Source: Streptomyces sp. A3M-1-3 (lineage in GTDB: Bacteria > Actinomycetota > Actinomycetes > Streptomycetales > Streptomycetaceae). Taken from it: a DNA stretch of 64,000 nt. The DNA lies in NCBI RefSeq assembly GCF_024213665.1, contig NZ_JANAVP010000035.1, positions 1 through 64,000 on the forward strand, read 5' to 3'. The position numbers and the translations under genes are program-made. Under the pieces are notes generated by a model. That model worked only from the letters and a program-made list of their open reading frames with translations, did no database searches and was not told the origin of the DNA. Position 1 is the first letter of the stretch. Each line of letters opens with the position of its first letter. Shown here in pieces: positions 42,413-50,563 of this stretch.

Positions 42413-42985
42413 CTACGGTTGCTCCGCCGTCAGGTATCGCTGCACGGTGGGTGCGAGCCAGGCGATCACCTCCTCCCGGCTCATCGCCACGGCAGGCGGG
42501 AAGCACAGAACGTACCGGGCCATCGCCATGCCGAGGATCTGCGAGGCGGCGAGCGCGGCGCGGGCCGGGGCCTCGGCGGGGTCGGGGCAGACACCGGCGG
42601 CGAGCGGGCCGAGCTGCTCCTTGAAGACGGCCTGCATGCGCTCCGCGCCGGCGGCGTTGGTGACACCGACGCGCAACAGCGCGGTCAGCACGTCATCCCG
42701 CTCCCAGCGGTCGAGGAAGTGGCCGACGAGTACGGCCCCGATGTGCTTGCCCGGAAGTCCGCCCAGCTCCGGGACCCGCAGGTCGATCTCGGACGCGGCG
42801 GCGAAGAGCCCCTCCTTGTTGCCGTAGTAGCGCATCACCATCGACGGGTCGATTCCGGCGTCGCGCGCGATGGCACGGATGGTGGCGCGCTCGTAGCCGT
42901 CGGCGGCAAAGCGCTCACGGGCAGCGTCGAGGATCGCGGCCCGGGTGGCGTCCGAGCGGCGGGGGGCGGGCGGGGCTTCGTTCAT
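42413..42985 (-). CDS. TetR family regulator of the FAD monooxygenase
   Basis: A 190-residue TetR repressor. The N-terminal HTH is RAAILDAARERFAADGYERATIRAIARDAGIDPSMVMRYYGNKEGLF. The C-terminal domain (FKEQLGPLAAGVCPDPAEAPARAALAASQ) is of the TetR_C type. It is divergent from the FAD monooxygenase gene, and the 132-base gap carries several CAAC-N4-GTTG sites. It very probably represses itself and the monooxygenase until an aromatic ligand binds. Confidence 0.91.
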   Translation of the reverse strand: MNEAPPAPRRSDATRAAILDAARERFAADGYERATIRAIARDAGIDPSMVMRYYGNKEGLFAAASEIDLRVPELGGLPGKHIGAVLVGHFLDRWERDDVLTALLRVGVTNAAGAERMQAVFKEQLGPLAAGVCPDPAEAPARAALAASQILGMAMARYVLCFPPAVAMSREEVIAWLAPTVQRYLTAEQP

Positions 42986-43001
42986 GCCAACAACTGTAGG
43001 C

Positions 43002-43084
43002 CAACAGCTGTTGACACGCCAGGCCGGACTGCTCTACATTTGCCAACAAGCGTTGACCAACGCATGTTGACCCACAAGCGTTGG
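43002..43084. promoter_or_regulatory. TetR operator array (CAAC-N4-GTTG sites)
   Basis: A perfect palindrome caacagctgttg (43002-43013) and related sites caacaagcgttg (43044-43055), caacgcatgttg (43058-43069) and cacaagcgttgg (43073-43084) occupy the divergent promoter region. The first is 17 bases from the TetR start, the others are 33-74 bases from the monooxygenase start. Spacing and shared half-sites suit cooperative TetR dimers. Confidence 0.7.
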
Positions 43085-43117
43085 CACCAGACGTCGACAG
43101 CCACTCAGGAGGTAGCC

Positions 43118-44590
43118 ATGACCGGCAAGCCCAGCACAGAGAACGGCACCACCGATGTGCTTGTCGTGGGCGCGGGCCCCACAGGGATGACACTCGCCGG
43201 CGACCTCGCCGCCGCCGGGCTGTCCGTCACCGTCGTCGAGCGCCGCCCGCACGAGACCAGCAACATCACCCGGGCCTTCGGTGTGCACGCCCGCACCCTG
43301 GAGATGCTCGACGCGCGGGATCTGGCCGACGAGCTCACCAAGAAGGGCAGCAAGGTCACCAGGCTGCAGCTCTTCCGGCGGCTCTCCCTGGACCTCACGC
43401 GCCTGCCCACCCGCTTCCCGTATCTGCTCATCGCCCCGCAGTACGAGGTCGAGCACCTGCTGGAGCGCAGGGCCCTGTCCTCGGGCGTGGACTTCCAGTA
43501 CGGCACCCAGCTGCTCGGCCTGCGCCAGGACGCCGACCGGGTCACCGCCCAAGTGAGGGACGTGTCGGGCACCGAAACCACGGTCCGCGCCCGCTACCTC
43601 GTCGGCACCGACGGTGTGCGCAGCTCCGTGCGCAAGGCACTCGGCCTCCCCTTCCCCGGCGTCTCCGTGATCCGCTCGATCGTCCTCGCCGACGTGCGGC
43701 TCGCCGAGGAGCCCGAGGGCCTGCTCACAGTCAACGGCATGGGCGACGCCTTCGCGTTCATCGCCCCCTTCGGCGACGGCTGGTACCGGGTCATGGGCTG
43801 GAACCGCAGCCGCCAGGTCGCCGACAGCGAGCCGGTCGACCTCGACGAGGTCAAGGAGATCGCCCGCCTCGGCACCGACTACGGCATGCACGACGCCCGC
43901 TGGATCTCCCGCTTCCACAGCGACGAGCGGCAGGTCCCCGAATACCGGGTCGGCCGGGTCTTCCTCGCCGGGGACGCCGCGCACGTCCACTCCCCGGCCG
44001 GCGGCCAGGGCATGAACACCGGCATCCAGGACGCGGCGAACCTCTCCTGGAAACTCGCCGCCGTCCTGCGCGGACACTCCCCCGAATCCCTCCTGGACAG
44101 CTACCAGGCCGAGCGCCACCCGGTCGGCCGGGCCGTACTGCGCAGCAGCGGCACCATCGTGCGCCTCGCGATGGCACACAACCCGGTGCAACGGGCAGCC
44201 CGTGCGCTGGCCGCCCGCCTCCTGAACACCGTCCGCCCCGCCGCCGCCAAGGCAAGAGGCATGCTCTCCGGAATCGGCATCGCGTACGCGGCGGAACGCG
44301 GAGCGCACACCCTCGCGGGCAAGCGCGCCCCCGACCTGGACCTCACCGAGGGCCGCCTCTACGAACTGCTGCGGGCCGGCACGTTCGTACTGGTCACCCC
44401 TGCCAACGGCGCGCCGGTGGGCGCGCCCGCGCACATCGTGCACGCCCACTGGGCCGGCGAGCGCCGCACCGCGCTGCTCGTCCGCCCCGACGGATACATC
44501 GCCTGGGCGAGCGACAAGGAGCGGGACGGCGACGCGCTGCGCACGGCACTGGCCCGGTGGACGGGCGCAACGGGCACCGCACCGCCATGA
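43118..44590 (+). CDS. FAD-dependent aromatic monooxygenase
   Basis: A 490-residue class A flavin monooxygenase of the PheA/RdmE type. FAD motifs are VVGAGPTGMTLAGDLAAAGLSV (about residues 15-36) and VFLAGDAAHVHSPAGGQGMN, with GTDGVRSSVRKALG between. The C-terminal domain is thioredoxin-like. The ATG has AGGAGG five bases upstream. Substrate unknown; rifampicin or phenolic detoxification and polyketide tailoring are both possible in this family. Controlled by the divergent TetR. Confidence 0.92.
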   Translation: MTGKPSTENGTTDVLVVGAGPTGMTLAGDLAAAGLSVTVVERRPHETSNITRAFGVHARTLEMLDARDLADELTKKGSKVTRLQLFRRLSLDLTRLPTRFPYLLIAPQYEVEHLLERRALSSGVDFQYGTQLLGLRQDADRVTAQVRDVSGTETTVRARYLVGTDGVRSSVRKALGLPFPGVSVIRSIVLADVRLAEEPEGLLTVNGMGDAFAFIAPFGDGWYRVMGWNRSRQVADSEPVDLDEVKEIARLGTDYGMHDARWISRFHSDERQVPEYRVGRVFLAGDAAHVHSPAGGQGMNTGIQDAANLSWKLAAVLRGHSPESLLDSYQAERHPVGRAVLRSSGTIVRLAMAHNPVQRAARALAARLLNTVRPAAAKARGMLSGIGIAYAAERGAHTLAGKRAPDLDLTEGRLYELLRAGTFVLVTPANGAPVGAPAHIVHAHWAGERRTALLVRPDGYIAWASDKERDGDALRTALARWTGATGTAPP

Positions 44591-44602
44591 CAGGGTGCTC
44601 TC

Positions 44603-44953
44603 ATGCTCGTCGCCCGTTCCGCCGCCCTGTTCGCACTCGCCGCACTCTTCGAGATCGGCGGCGCCTGGCTCGTCTGGCAGGGCGTTCGCGGCACTGACAC
44701 CGGCGGCGGGCGCGGCTGGCTCTGGATCGGCGCCGGCGTCATCGCCCTCGGCGCGTACGGCTTTGTCGCCACGCTCCAGCCCCACAGCGAATTCGGCCGC
44801 ATCCTCGCCGCGTACGGCGGAGTCTTCGTGGCCGGCTCGCTCGCCTGGGGCATGGTCGCCGACGGCTACCGCCCCGACCGCTGGGACGTGACCGGCGCCC
44901 TCATCTGCCTCGCCGGGATGGCCGTCATCATGTACGCCCCGCGCGGGCACTGA
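44603..44953 (+). CDS. YnfA family membrane protein
   Basis: A 116-residue protein with four predicted membrane helices, matching UPF0060/YnfA: ALFEIGGAWLVWQGVR near the N-terminus and RPDRWDVTGALICLAGMAVIMYAPR at the end. Distantly related to small multidrug transporters; substrate not established. It starts 12 bases after the monooxygenase stop, so it may be co-transcribed with it. Confidence 0.9.
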   Translation: MLVARSAALFALAALFEIGGAWLVWQGVRGTDTGGGRGWLWIGAGVIALGAYGFVATLQPHSEFGRILAAYGGVFVAGSLAWGMVADGYRPDRWDVTGALICLAGMAVIMYAPRGH

Positions 44954-45004
44954 TCCGGCCGCCTATTCTGGCCGCGTATCGATCGTACGAACGAGGAGCT
45001 GCCC

Positions 45005-45766
45005 ATGACCGCCGCCGCACGCACTGCAGTCGTCACCGGCGCGAGCAGCGGTATCGGCGCCGCCACCGCCAGGCAACTGGCCACGGCCGGCTACCACGTC
45101 GTCCTCACCGCCCGCCGCAAGGACCGGATAGAGGCACTCGCCGCAGAGCTCACGGACGCCGGCCACAGCGCCACCGCATACGCCCTCGACGTCACCGACC
45201 GCCCGGCGGTCGACGCGTTCGCCGCCTCCCTCGACCGCTGCGACGTGCTGATCAACAACGCGGGCGGCGCGCTCGGCGCCGACCCCGTCGCGACCGGCGA
45301 CCCGGCCGACTGGCGCACGATGTACGAGGTCAACGTCATCGGCACGCTCAACACCACCCAGGCACTGCTCCCCGCACTCATCGAGAGCGGCGACGGCACG
45401 ATCGTGGTCCTCTCCTCCACCGCGGGCCACGCCACCTACGAGGGCGGCGCCGGCTACGTCGCCGCGAAGAACGGCGCCCGCGTCCTCGCCGAGACACTGC
45501 GCCTGGAGATCCTCGGCCGCCCGGTCCGCGTCATCGAGATCGCCCCCGGCATGGTCAGGACGGACGAGTTCGCCACCACCCGCTTCCGCGGCGACACCGA
45601 GAAGGCGGCCAAGGTCTACGCGGGCGTGGCCGACCCCCTCACCGCGGACGACGTGGCGGACACCATCACCTGGGCAGTAACCCGCCCGAGCCACGTCAAC
45701 ATCGACCTCCTGGTAGTCCGCCCCCGCGCCCAGGCCTCCAACACCAAGGTCCACCGCGAACTCTGA
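45005..45766 (+). CDS. SDR family NAD(P)-dependent oxidoreductase
   Basis: A 253-residue classical short-chain dehydrogenase. Cofactor motif VVTGASSGIGAATARQL is at residues 9-25, NNAG is at about 80, catalytic Ser is in LSSTAGHATYEGG, and YVAAKNGARV supplies Tyr and Lys. The sequence is closest to YdfG-like serine/3-hydroxy acid dehydrogenases. Single gene between ynfA and a gap of 290 bases. In that gap (45767-46058) a minus-strand segment near 45800-45960 has some coding look but no start or known similarity. Confidence 0.9.
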   Translation: MTAAARTAVVTGASSGIGAATARQLATAGYHVVLTARRKDRIEALAAELTDAGHSATAYALDVTDRPAVDAFAASLDRCDVLINNAGGALGADPVATGDPADWRTMYEVNVIGTLNTTQALLPALIESGDGTIVVLSSTAGHATYEGGAGYVAAKNGARVLAETLRLEILGRPVRVIEIAPGMVRTDEFATTRFRGDTEKAAKVYAGVADPLTADDVADTITWAVTRPSHVNIDLLVVRPRAQASNTKVHREL

Positions 45767-46008
45767 CGCGGGCTCCAGGAACGGGGCCGGCCCCACCGCG
45801 AGCAGCGGGGGGGCGCACGGCGCACAGGGGACAAGCCTGGCCGAGAGCCGGACAGCGTACGGCCGCCAGGCCACGCCCGACCCCAGACCGGGCAGGACAC
45901 TGGCCAGGCCGCTCCAGCCGGCCGCGCGGTCCAGCACGCCGCCCAGGCCGACGCTTGCACGATGTCTCTGCGATCCGCATCGGTTCGCCCGCCGGCCCTT
46001 AACACCAG

Positions 46009-46034
46009 AGAGCCCCGGAGTCGTCCGGGGCTCT
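46009..46034 (-). terminator. rtcB terminator
   Basis: An 11-base-pair perfect stem with a four-base loop, 25 bases beyond the rtcB stop on the minus strand. Confidence 0.75.
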
Positions 46035-46058
46035 GTCGATCACGTGGTGTGCTGCGCC

Positions 46059-47251
46059 TCAGCCCTTCACGCAGACGACCTGCTTCAGCTTCGCGACGAC
46101 CTCCACCAGGTCCCGCTGCTGCTCGATGACCTTCTCGATCGGCTTGTACGCGCCCGGGATCTCGTCCACGACGCCGGAGTCCTTACGGCACTCCACGCCC
46201 CGCGTCTGCTCCTCCAGGTCCCGCGTCGAGAAGCGCCGCTTCGCGGCGTTCCGGCTCATCTTCCGGCCGGCCCCGTGCGATGCGGAGTTGAACGCCTTCG
46301 GGTTGCCCAGACCGCGGACGATGTAGGAGCCCGTGCCCATCGAGCCCGGGATGATCCCGTAGTCGCCGCTGCCCGCCCGGATCGCGCCCTTCCGCGTGAC
46401 CAGCAGGTCCATGCCCTCGTACCGCTCCTCCGCCACGTAGTTGTGGTGGCAGGAGATGACCGGCTCGAAGGTCACCCTGGCCTTCTTGAACTCCTTCCGG
46501 ACCACGTCCCGGAAGAGGCTCATCATGATCGCGCGGTTGTACTTCGCGTACTCCTGCGCCCAGAACAGGTCGTTCCGGTACGCCCCCATCTGCGGGGTGT
46601 CCGCGATGAACACCGCCAGGTCCCGGTCGACCAGACCCTGGTTGTGCGGCAGCTTCTGGGCCTGGCCGATGTGGTACTCGGCCAGCTCCTTGCCGATGTT
46701 CCGGGAGCCGGAATGCAGCATCAGCCAGACCGAACCCGACTCGTCCAGACAGAACTCAATGAAATGGTTTCCCGATCCGAGCGAACCCATCTGCTTTGTG
46801 GCACGTTCCTGGCGGAACTTGACCGCTTCCGCGATCCCGTCGAACCGCTTCCAGAAGTCGTCCCAGCCCGCCGTCGGGAACCCGTGCAGCCGTCCCGGCT
46901 CCACGGCGTCGTCGTGATCCCGCGGCCCACCGGGATCGCCTGCTCGATCTTCGACCGCAGCCGCGACAGGTCTCCGGGGAGATCGTTGGCCGTCAGCGAC
47001 GTCTTCACCGCCGACATACCGCAGCCGATGTCGACGCCGACCGCGGCCGGGCAGACCGCCCCGTGCATCGCGATCACCGAGCCGACCGTCGCGCCCTTGC
47101 CGTAGTGGACGTCCGGCATGACGGCCAGGCCCTTGATCCACGGCAGCGTGGCGACGTTCCGCAGCTGCTGCATGGCGACGTCCTCGACGGACGCCGGATC
47201 GGCCCACATCCGGATCGGAACCTTCGCGCCCGGCACCTCTACATACGACAT
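46059..47251 (-). pseudogene. rtcB: RNA-splicing ligase RtcB, single-base frameshift
   Basis: RtcB joins 2',3'-cyclic phosphate or 3'-phosphate RNA ends to 5'-OH ends with GTP and Mn. Both halves are well conserved: MSYVEVPGAKVPIRMWAD, MPDVHYGKGATVG and GVDIGCGMSAV in the first frame; GSLGSGNHFIEF, LHSGSRNIGKELAEYH and GSMGTGSYIVRG with the GMP-accepting His region (SASHGAGR) in the second. The frame breaks near 46916, where a missing base separates IPVGRG from HDDAVEPGRLHGF. With one base restored the protein is 397 residues, the usual length. Either a recent mutation or a consensus error. A hairpin follows the stop. Confidence 0.88.
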
Positions 47252-47413
47252 AACAGCCTCATTCCCCCGAAAAGTATGGAAACGCAAAAACCTCGCTTCA
47301 GCCAGTAAAAGAGACATCGGACCGGCGTCCACGGCAGTGCGTGCGATACACATTGTGTCCACCGGCCGCTGTCACGCGGCAACCGTTTTTCCTGTGGAAG
47401 GGAGCCAGGGACC

Positions 47414-48241
47414 GTGCAGCGAAAGGCGTACGTACCGGGCATCGCGCTCCTCGCAGCGCTGGTCGCCGGCTGCACGGGGGGCTCCGGAACCGACGACACC
47501 CCGGTCGATTCCAAGCCGGGCGGGACCACCGTCGCCGCGCCCCCCGGCAAGTACCGCACACTCCCCGAGCCGTGCGGCTCCATCGAGCGCGACCGGCTGA
47601 AGGGCATGCTGCCGGGCGCCGAGGAGCTGACGCCGGAGCAACAGGACCAGGCGTATCAGGGCAGGGCGGACGCCACCCATGACGGCGACCGCCGGGTCGG
47701 CTGCCACTGGAAGGTCGAGTCCGCGGACGCCACGCGCCACCTCTTCGTCGGCTTCGAGCGCGTCGTGTCGTACGACCGGGCGGTGAGCGACGACGACAAG
47801 GCGCAGGAGGTGTACGAGAAGAAGGTGGCCGCCGCGGACATCGCGAAGACCGTCGACCCGCGTGACGACCTGGGGAAGAACGGCACACAGTCTCCCTCCG
47901 GTACGGCTCCCAACGGCTCGGCCACCACTGCCAAGCCCCCGAGCAGCCAGTCGCCGGCCCAGACTCCGCCGCAGAACCCGACTCAGACGCCCGGGGAAGG
48001 CCTCGAGCCGCGCCTGCTGGAGGGGCTGGGCGGCGACGCCTTCCTGGACGACCGCCTCGCCACCGCCGGCTCCACCTCGCAGTCCCGCACGGTCACGGTC
48101 GTCTTCCGCACCTCCAACGTCATCGTGACGGTCGAGTACGCCGAGCAGCCCGCCCTCGCGGCCGCCGTCCCCGACAGCGAGAACATGCAGGACAAGGCAC
48201 AGGCCCTGGCCCGCAAGCTCTCCGAGCAGTTCGACGAGTAG
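47414..48241 (+). CDS. DUF3558-like lipoprotein
   Basis: A 275-residue lipoprotein with GTG start and signal ending LLAALVAGC (lipobox Cys at residue 20). The first domain has the Cys pattern of DUF3558-type proteins (LPEPCGSI and VGCHWKV). A Pro/Ser/Gln-rich linker at about 155-195 separates it from a C-terminal beta domain (QSRTVTVVFRTSNVIVTVEYAEQP). It lies 27 bases before a second lipoprotein of the same kind when that gene is started at 48269. No function known; surface-exposed. Confidence 0.85.
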   Translation: MQRKAYVPGIALLAALVAGCTGGSGTDDTPVDSKPGGTTVAAPPGKYRTLPEPCGSIERDRLKGMLPGAEELTPEQQDQAYQGRADATHDGDRRVGCHWKVESADATRHLFVGFERVVSYDRAVSDDDKAQEVYEKKVAAADIAKTVDPRDDLGKNGTQSPSGTAPNGSATTAKPPSSQSPAQTPPQNPTQTPGEGLEPRLLEGLGGDAFLDDRLATAGSTSQSRTVTVVFRTSNVIVTVEYAEQPALAAAVPDSENMQDKAQALARKLSEQFDE

Positions 48242-48268
48242 ACAGACAGACCGATGAGTGAAGGAACC

Positions 48269-49000
48269 ATGCACCGATCAGCCCAGCGACTCACCCGCAT
48301 ACTCGCCTGCGCAGCCGTTCCGGTGATGCTCGTCGTCGCCGGCTGCTCCTCCGACTCCGGCTCCGGCTCCGACTCCGGCGGCAAGAAGGGCTCCGACGCC
48401 TCGTCCGCGGCGAAGTCGCCCAGCGTCAAGCCGTCCCCGACGGTCGAGAAGGCGGCGTTCGACAAGCTGCCCGACCCCTGCAAGTCGGTCACGCAGAAGA
48501 CCGTCAACGCCCTCGTGCCGGAGGCGAAGGACAAGTCCGGCACCAAGTCGAAGTCGAACGACATCGACAGTCGCGGCAGCTGCTCCTGGAACGGTCTCGA
48601 AGACGACGGCCTGAAGGGTTCCCAGTACCGCTGGCTGTCGGTCTCCCTCATGCGTTACGACTCCGACCAGGCACTCGGCAGCGGCAACAAGCGCGCCGAG
48701 GAGCAGTACGCCAAGCAGCTCGCGGCGGCGAACGCGGCGCAGGGCGCCAAGGGCCTGAAGACCGCGGCCGTGTCCGGCGTCGGCGACCAGGCGACGTCCG
48801 TCACGTACACGATGCGCAAGAACGTGGACTTCCGGAACCAGACGATCGTGGTGCGCACGCAGAACGTCGTCCTCACGCTCGACTACAACGGCACGTCCTA
48901 CGAGGGCGGAAAGGTCCCGGTCACCGCGGAGATGCTGAAGGACGCGCAGAAGGCGGCCAAGGAGGTCGTGGCGGCCATCGCCGCGGCCAACCAGCGGTAA
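48269..49000 (+). CDS. DUF3558 lipoprotein
   Basis: A 243-residue lipoprotein. The signal MHRSAQRLTRILACAAVPVMLVVAGC ends in a lipobox, followed by a Gly/Ser/Lys-rich linker and a DUF3558-like domain with LPDPCKSVTQKTV and GSCSWNGLED cysteines. An ATG 15 bases upstream (48254) lacks a good ribosome binding site and would place MSEGT before the signal, so the internal ATG after GAAGGA is preferred. Same fold as its neighbour, probably an ancient duplication. It has a terminator hairpin downstream. Confidence 0.85.
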   Translation: MHRSAQRLTRILACAAVPVMLVVAGCSSDSGSGSDSGGKKGSDASSAAKSPSVKPSPTVEKAAFDKLPDPCKSVTQKTVNALVPEAKDKSGTKSKSNDIDSRGSCSWNGLEDDGLKGSQYRWLSVSLMRYDSDQALGSGNKRAEEQYAKQLAAANAAQGAKGLKTAAVSGVGDQATSVTYTMRKNVDFRNQTIVVRTQNVVLTLDYNGTSYEGGKVPVTAEMLKDAQKAAKEVVAAIAAANQR

Positions 49001-49050
49001 GCAGGATCCAGCAGGTAAGCAGGATTCGGCGCGGCTTCTGCGCAGGTTTA

Positions 49051-49083
49051 CGGAGCCCGGTCCCTCGCGGGGGCCGGGCTCCG
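49051..49083 (+). terminator. Terminator after the lipoprotein pair
   Basis: Ten-base-pair stem (49051-49060 with 49074-49083) around a 13-base loop, about 50 bases past the stop. Confidence 0.7.
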
Positions 49084-49170
49084 GCCGTCCCCGCGCAACG
49101 CCTTCGGTGACCATGTGCCAGGCTGTGCCCGCCAGATGTCGACAGTGGGAACAGTGGGAGGGGATCGCGG

Positions 49171-50481
49171 GTGGCCGCGATGGAGCTGACACGCACGCAC
49201 CGGATACTCATCGGGGTCGTCGTCGCCGGCGCGGTGATCATCGCCGCGATCGGTTTCGCCGGGTCGTACGCCGCCGTGCGCGAGCTCGCCGAGCAGAAGG
49301 GCTTCGGCAGGTTCTCCCTCTTCTTCCCGATCGGTATCGACGCGGGCATCTGCGTCCTGCTTGCCCTGGACCTGCTGCTGACGTGGATCCGGATCCCGTT
49401 CCCGCTGCTGCGCCAGACCGCCTGGCTGCTCACCGCGGCGACCATCGCCTTCAACGGCGCCGCCGCCTGGCCCGACCCGCTCGGCGTCGGCATGCACGCC
49501 GTGATCCCCGTGCTTTTCGTCGTCTGCGTCGAAGCCGCCCGCCACGCCGTCGGCCGGATCGCGGACATCACCGCCGACAAGCACATGGAAGGCGTCCGCC
49601 TCACCCGCTGGCTGCTCTCCCCGATACCCACATTCAAACTGTGGCGCCGGATGAAGCTGTGGGAACTGCGGTCGTACGAGCAGGTCATCAGGCTCGAACA
49701 GGACCGGCTCATCTATCAGGCCCGGCTCCAGGCCCGCTTCGGCCGCAGCTGGCGGCGCAAGGCGCCGATCGAATCCCTGATGCCGCTGCGTCTCGCCCGC
49801 TTCGGTGTCCCGCTGTCGGAGACCGGCCCGGCCGGCCTCGCCGCCGCAGGCATCGAGCCCGCCCTGCTCCCGCCGGCCCCCGTCCCCGCCCAGGCCCAGG
49901 CCCGGCCCGCCCTGGCGGAGCCCGCCACCACCCCGGCGCTGCCGTCGGCCACCGCCGACGAGCGGCCGCAGGAGCAGGCGCAGGAGGCGGAAGCGGCGCC
50001 GGAACTGCCGGACGCCGACGGGCCGAGCGGGCACGAGAGCCCCTGGTTCGCGGCGCCCGCGGCGGCCCAGGCGGCGTACGACAACGGCTACAACCCGCAG
50101 TACGTCGAGGGCCTGGAGCCCACCCCGGTCATGGTCCCGGCCGGCCCGGGCCGCACCAGGCCGCTCGGCGGGTACGAAGCGCAGCCCGAGCAGCCCGCGA
50201 CGCAGCCCGCGCAGTACGAGCAGCCCGACCAGTACGCACAGCCCGAGCAGCCGGAGTACCCGCAGGCCGATCCGGACGCGCTGCCTCCCGAGGAGGAGTA
50301 CTACCTCGCGTTCCGCAAGTTCATAGGGGAGAACGGCCTCACCCCGAGCGCCCGCACCCTCGGCGCGTACCTCCACGACCTCGGCTACAACCACACCCTG
50401 CTCGACAGCGAGCTGAGCCGCTACGCCAAGCGCTTCGAGGTCCGCTACCAGCAGGAGCTGGACGCCGAGCACATCGCCTAG
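49171..50481 (+). CDS. DUF2637 membrane protein (SpdA-like)
   Basis: A 436-residue protein with a DUF2637 membrane region of four helices in the first 130 residues (ILIGVVVAGAVIIAAIGFAGSYAAVRELA first). A helical domain follows (about 140-210, RKAPIESLMPLRLARFGVP), then a long Ala/Pro/Gln/Glu-rich linker (about 225-350, with repeated QPEQP-type units) and a C-terminal winged-helix-like domain (YLAFRKFIGENGLTPSARTLGAYLHDLG). Similar proteins are found on Streptomyces conjugative elements and on chromosomes, but their role is unclear. GTG start. Confidence 0.82.
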   Translation: MAAMELTRTHRILIGVVVAGAVIIAAIGFAGSYAAVRELAEQKGFGRFSLFFPIGIDAGICVLLALDLLLTWIRIPFPLLRQTAWLLTAATIAFNGAAAWPDPLGVGMHAVIPVLFVVCVEAARHAVGRIADITADKHMEGVRLTRWLLSPIPTFKLWRRMKLWELRSYEQVIRLEQDRLIYQARLQARFGRSWRRKAPIESLMPLRLARFGVPLSETGPAGLAAAGIEPALLPPAPVPAQAQARPALAEPATTPALPSATADERPQEQAQEAEAAPELPDADGPSGHESPWFAAPAAAQAAYDNGYNPQYVEGLEPTPVMVPAGPGRTRPLGGYEAQPEQPATQPAQYEQPDQYAQPEQPEYPQADPDALPPEEEYYLAFRKFIGENGLTPSARTLGAYLHDLGYNHTLLDSELSRYAKRFEVRYQQELDAEHIA

Positions 50482-50491
50482 CTAGACGAAA

Positions 50492-50527
50492 AGGGCCGCC
50501 CCCCGCTGGTTCGCGGGTGGCGGCCCT
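50492..50527 (+). terminator. Terminator between the DUF2637 gene and convergent lysS
   Basis: Stem of nine base pairs (50492-50500 with 50519-50527) with further inner pairing. It is placed between the two convergent genes and could serve both strands. Confidence 0.75.
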
Positions 50528-50563
50528 GACGTACGTACCGGCTACGCCAGCAGTACGTACCGG

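Noticed and set aside
44963..45937. Long minus-strand frame opposite the SDR gene
   Set aside because: Most of it is antisense to a clear SDR; only the end beyond 45770 is unexplained and has no recognisable start or motif.
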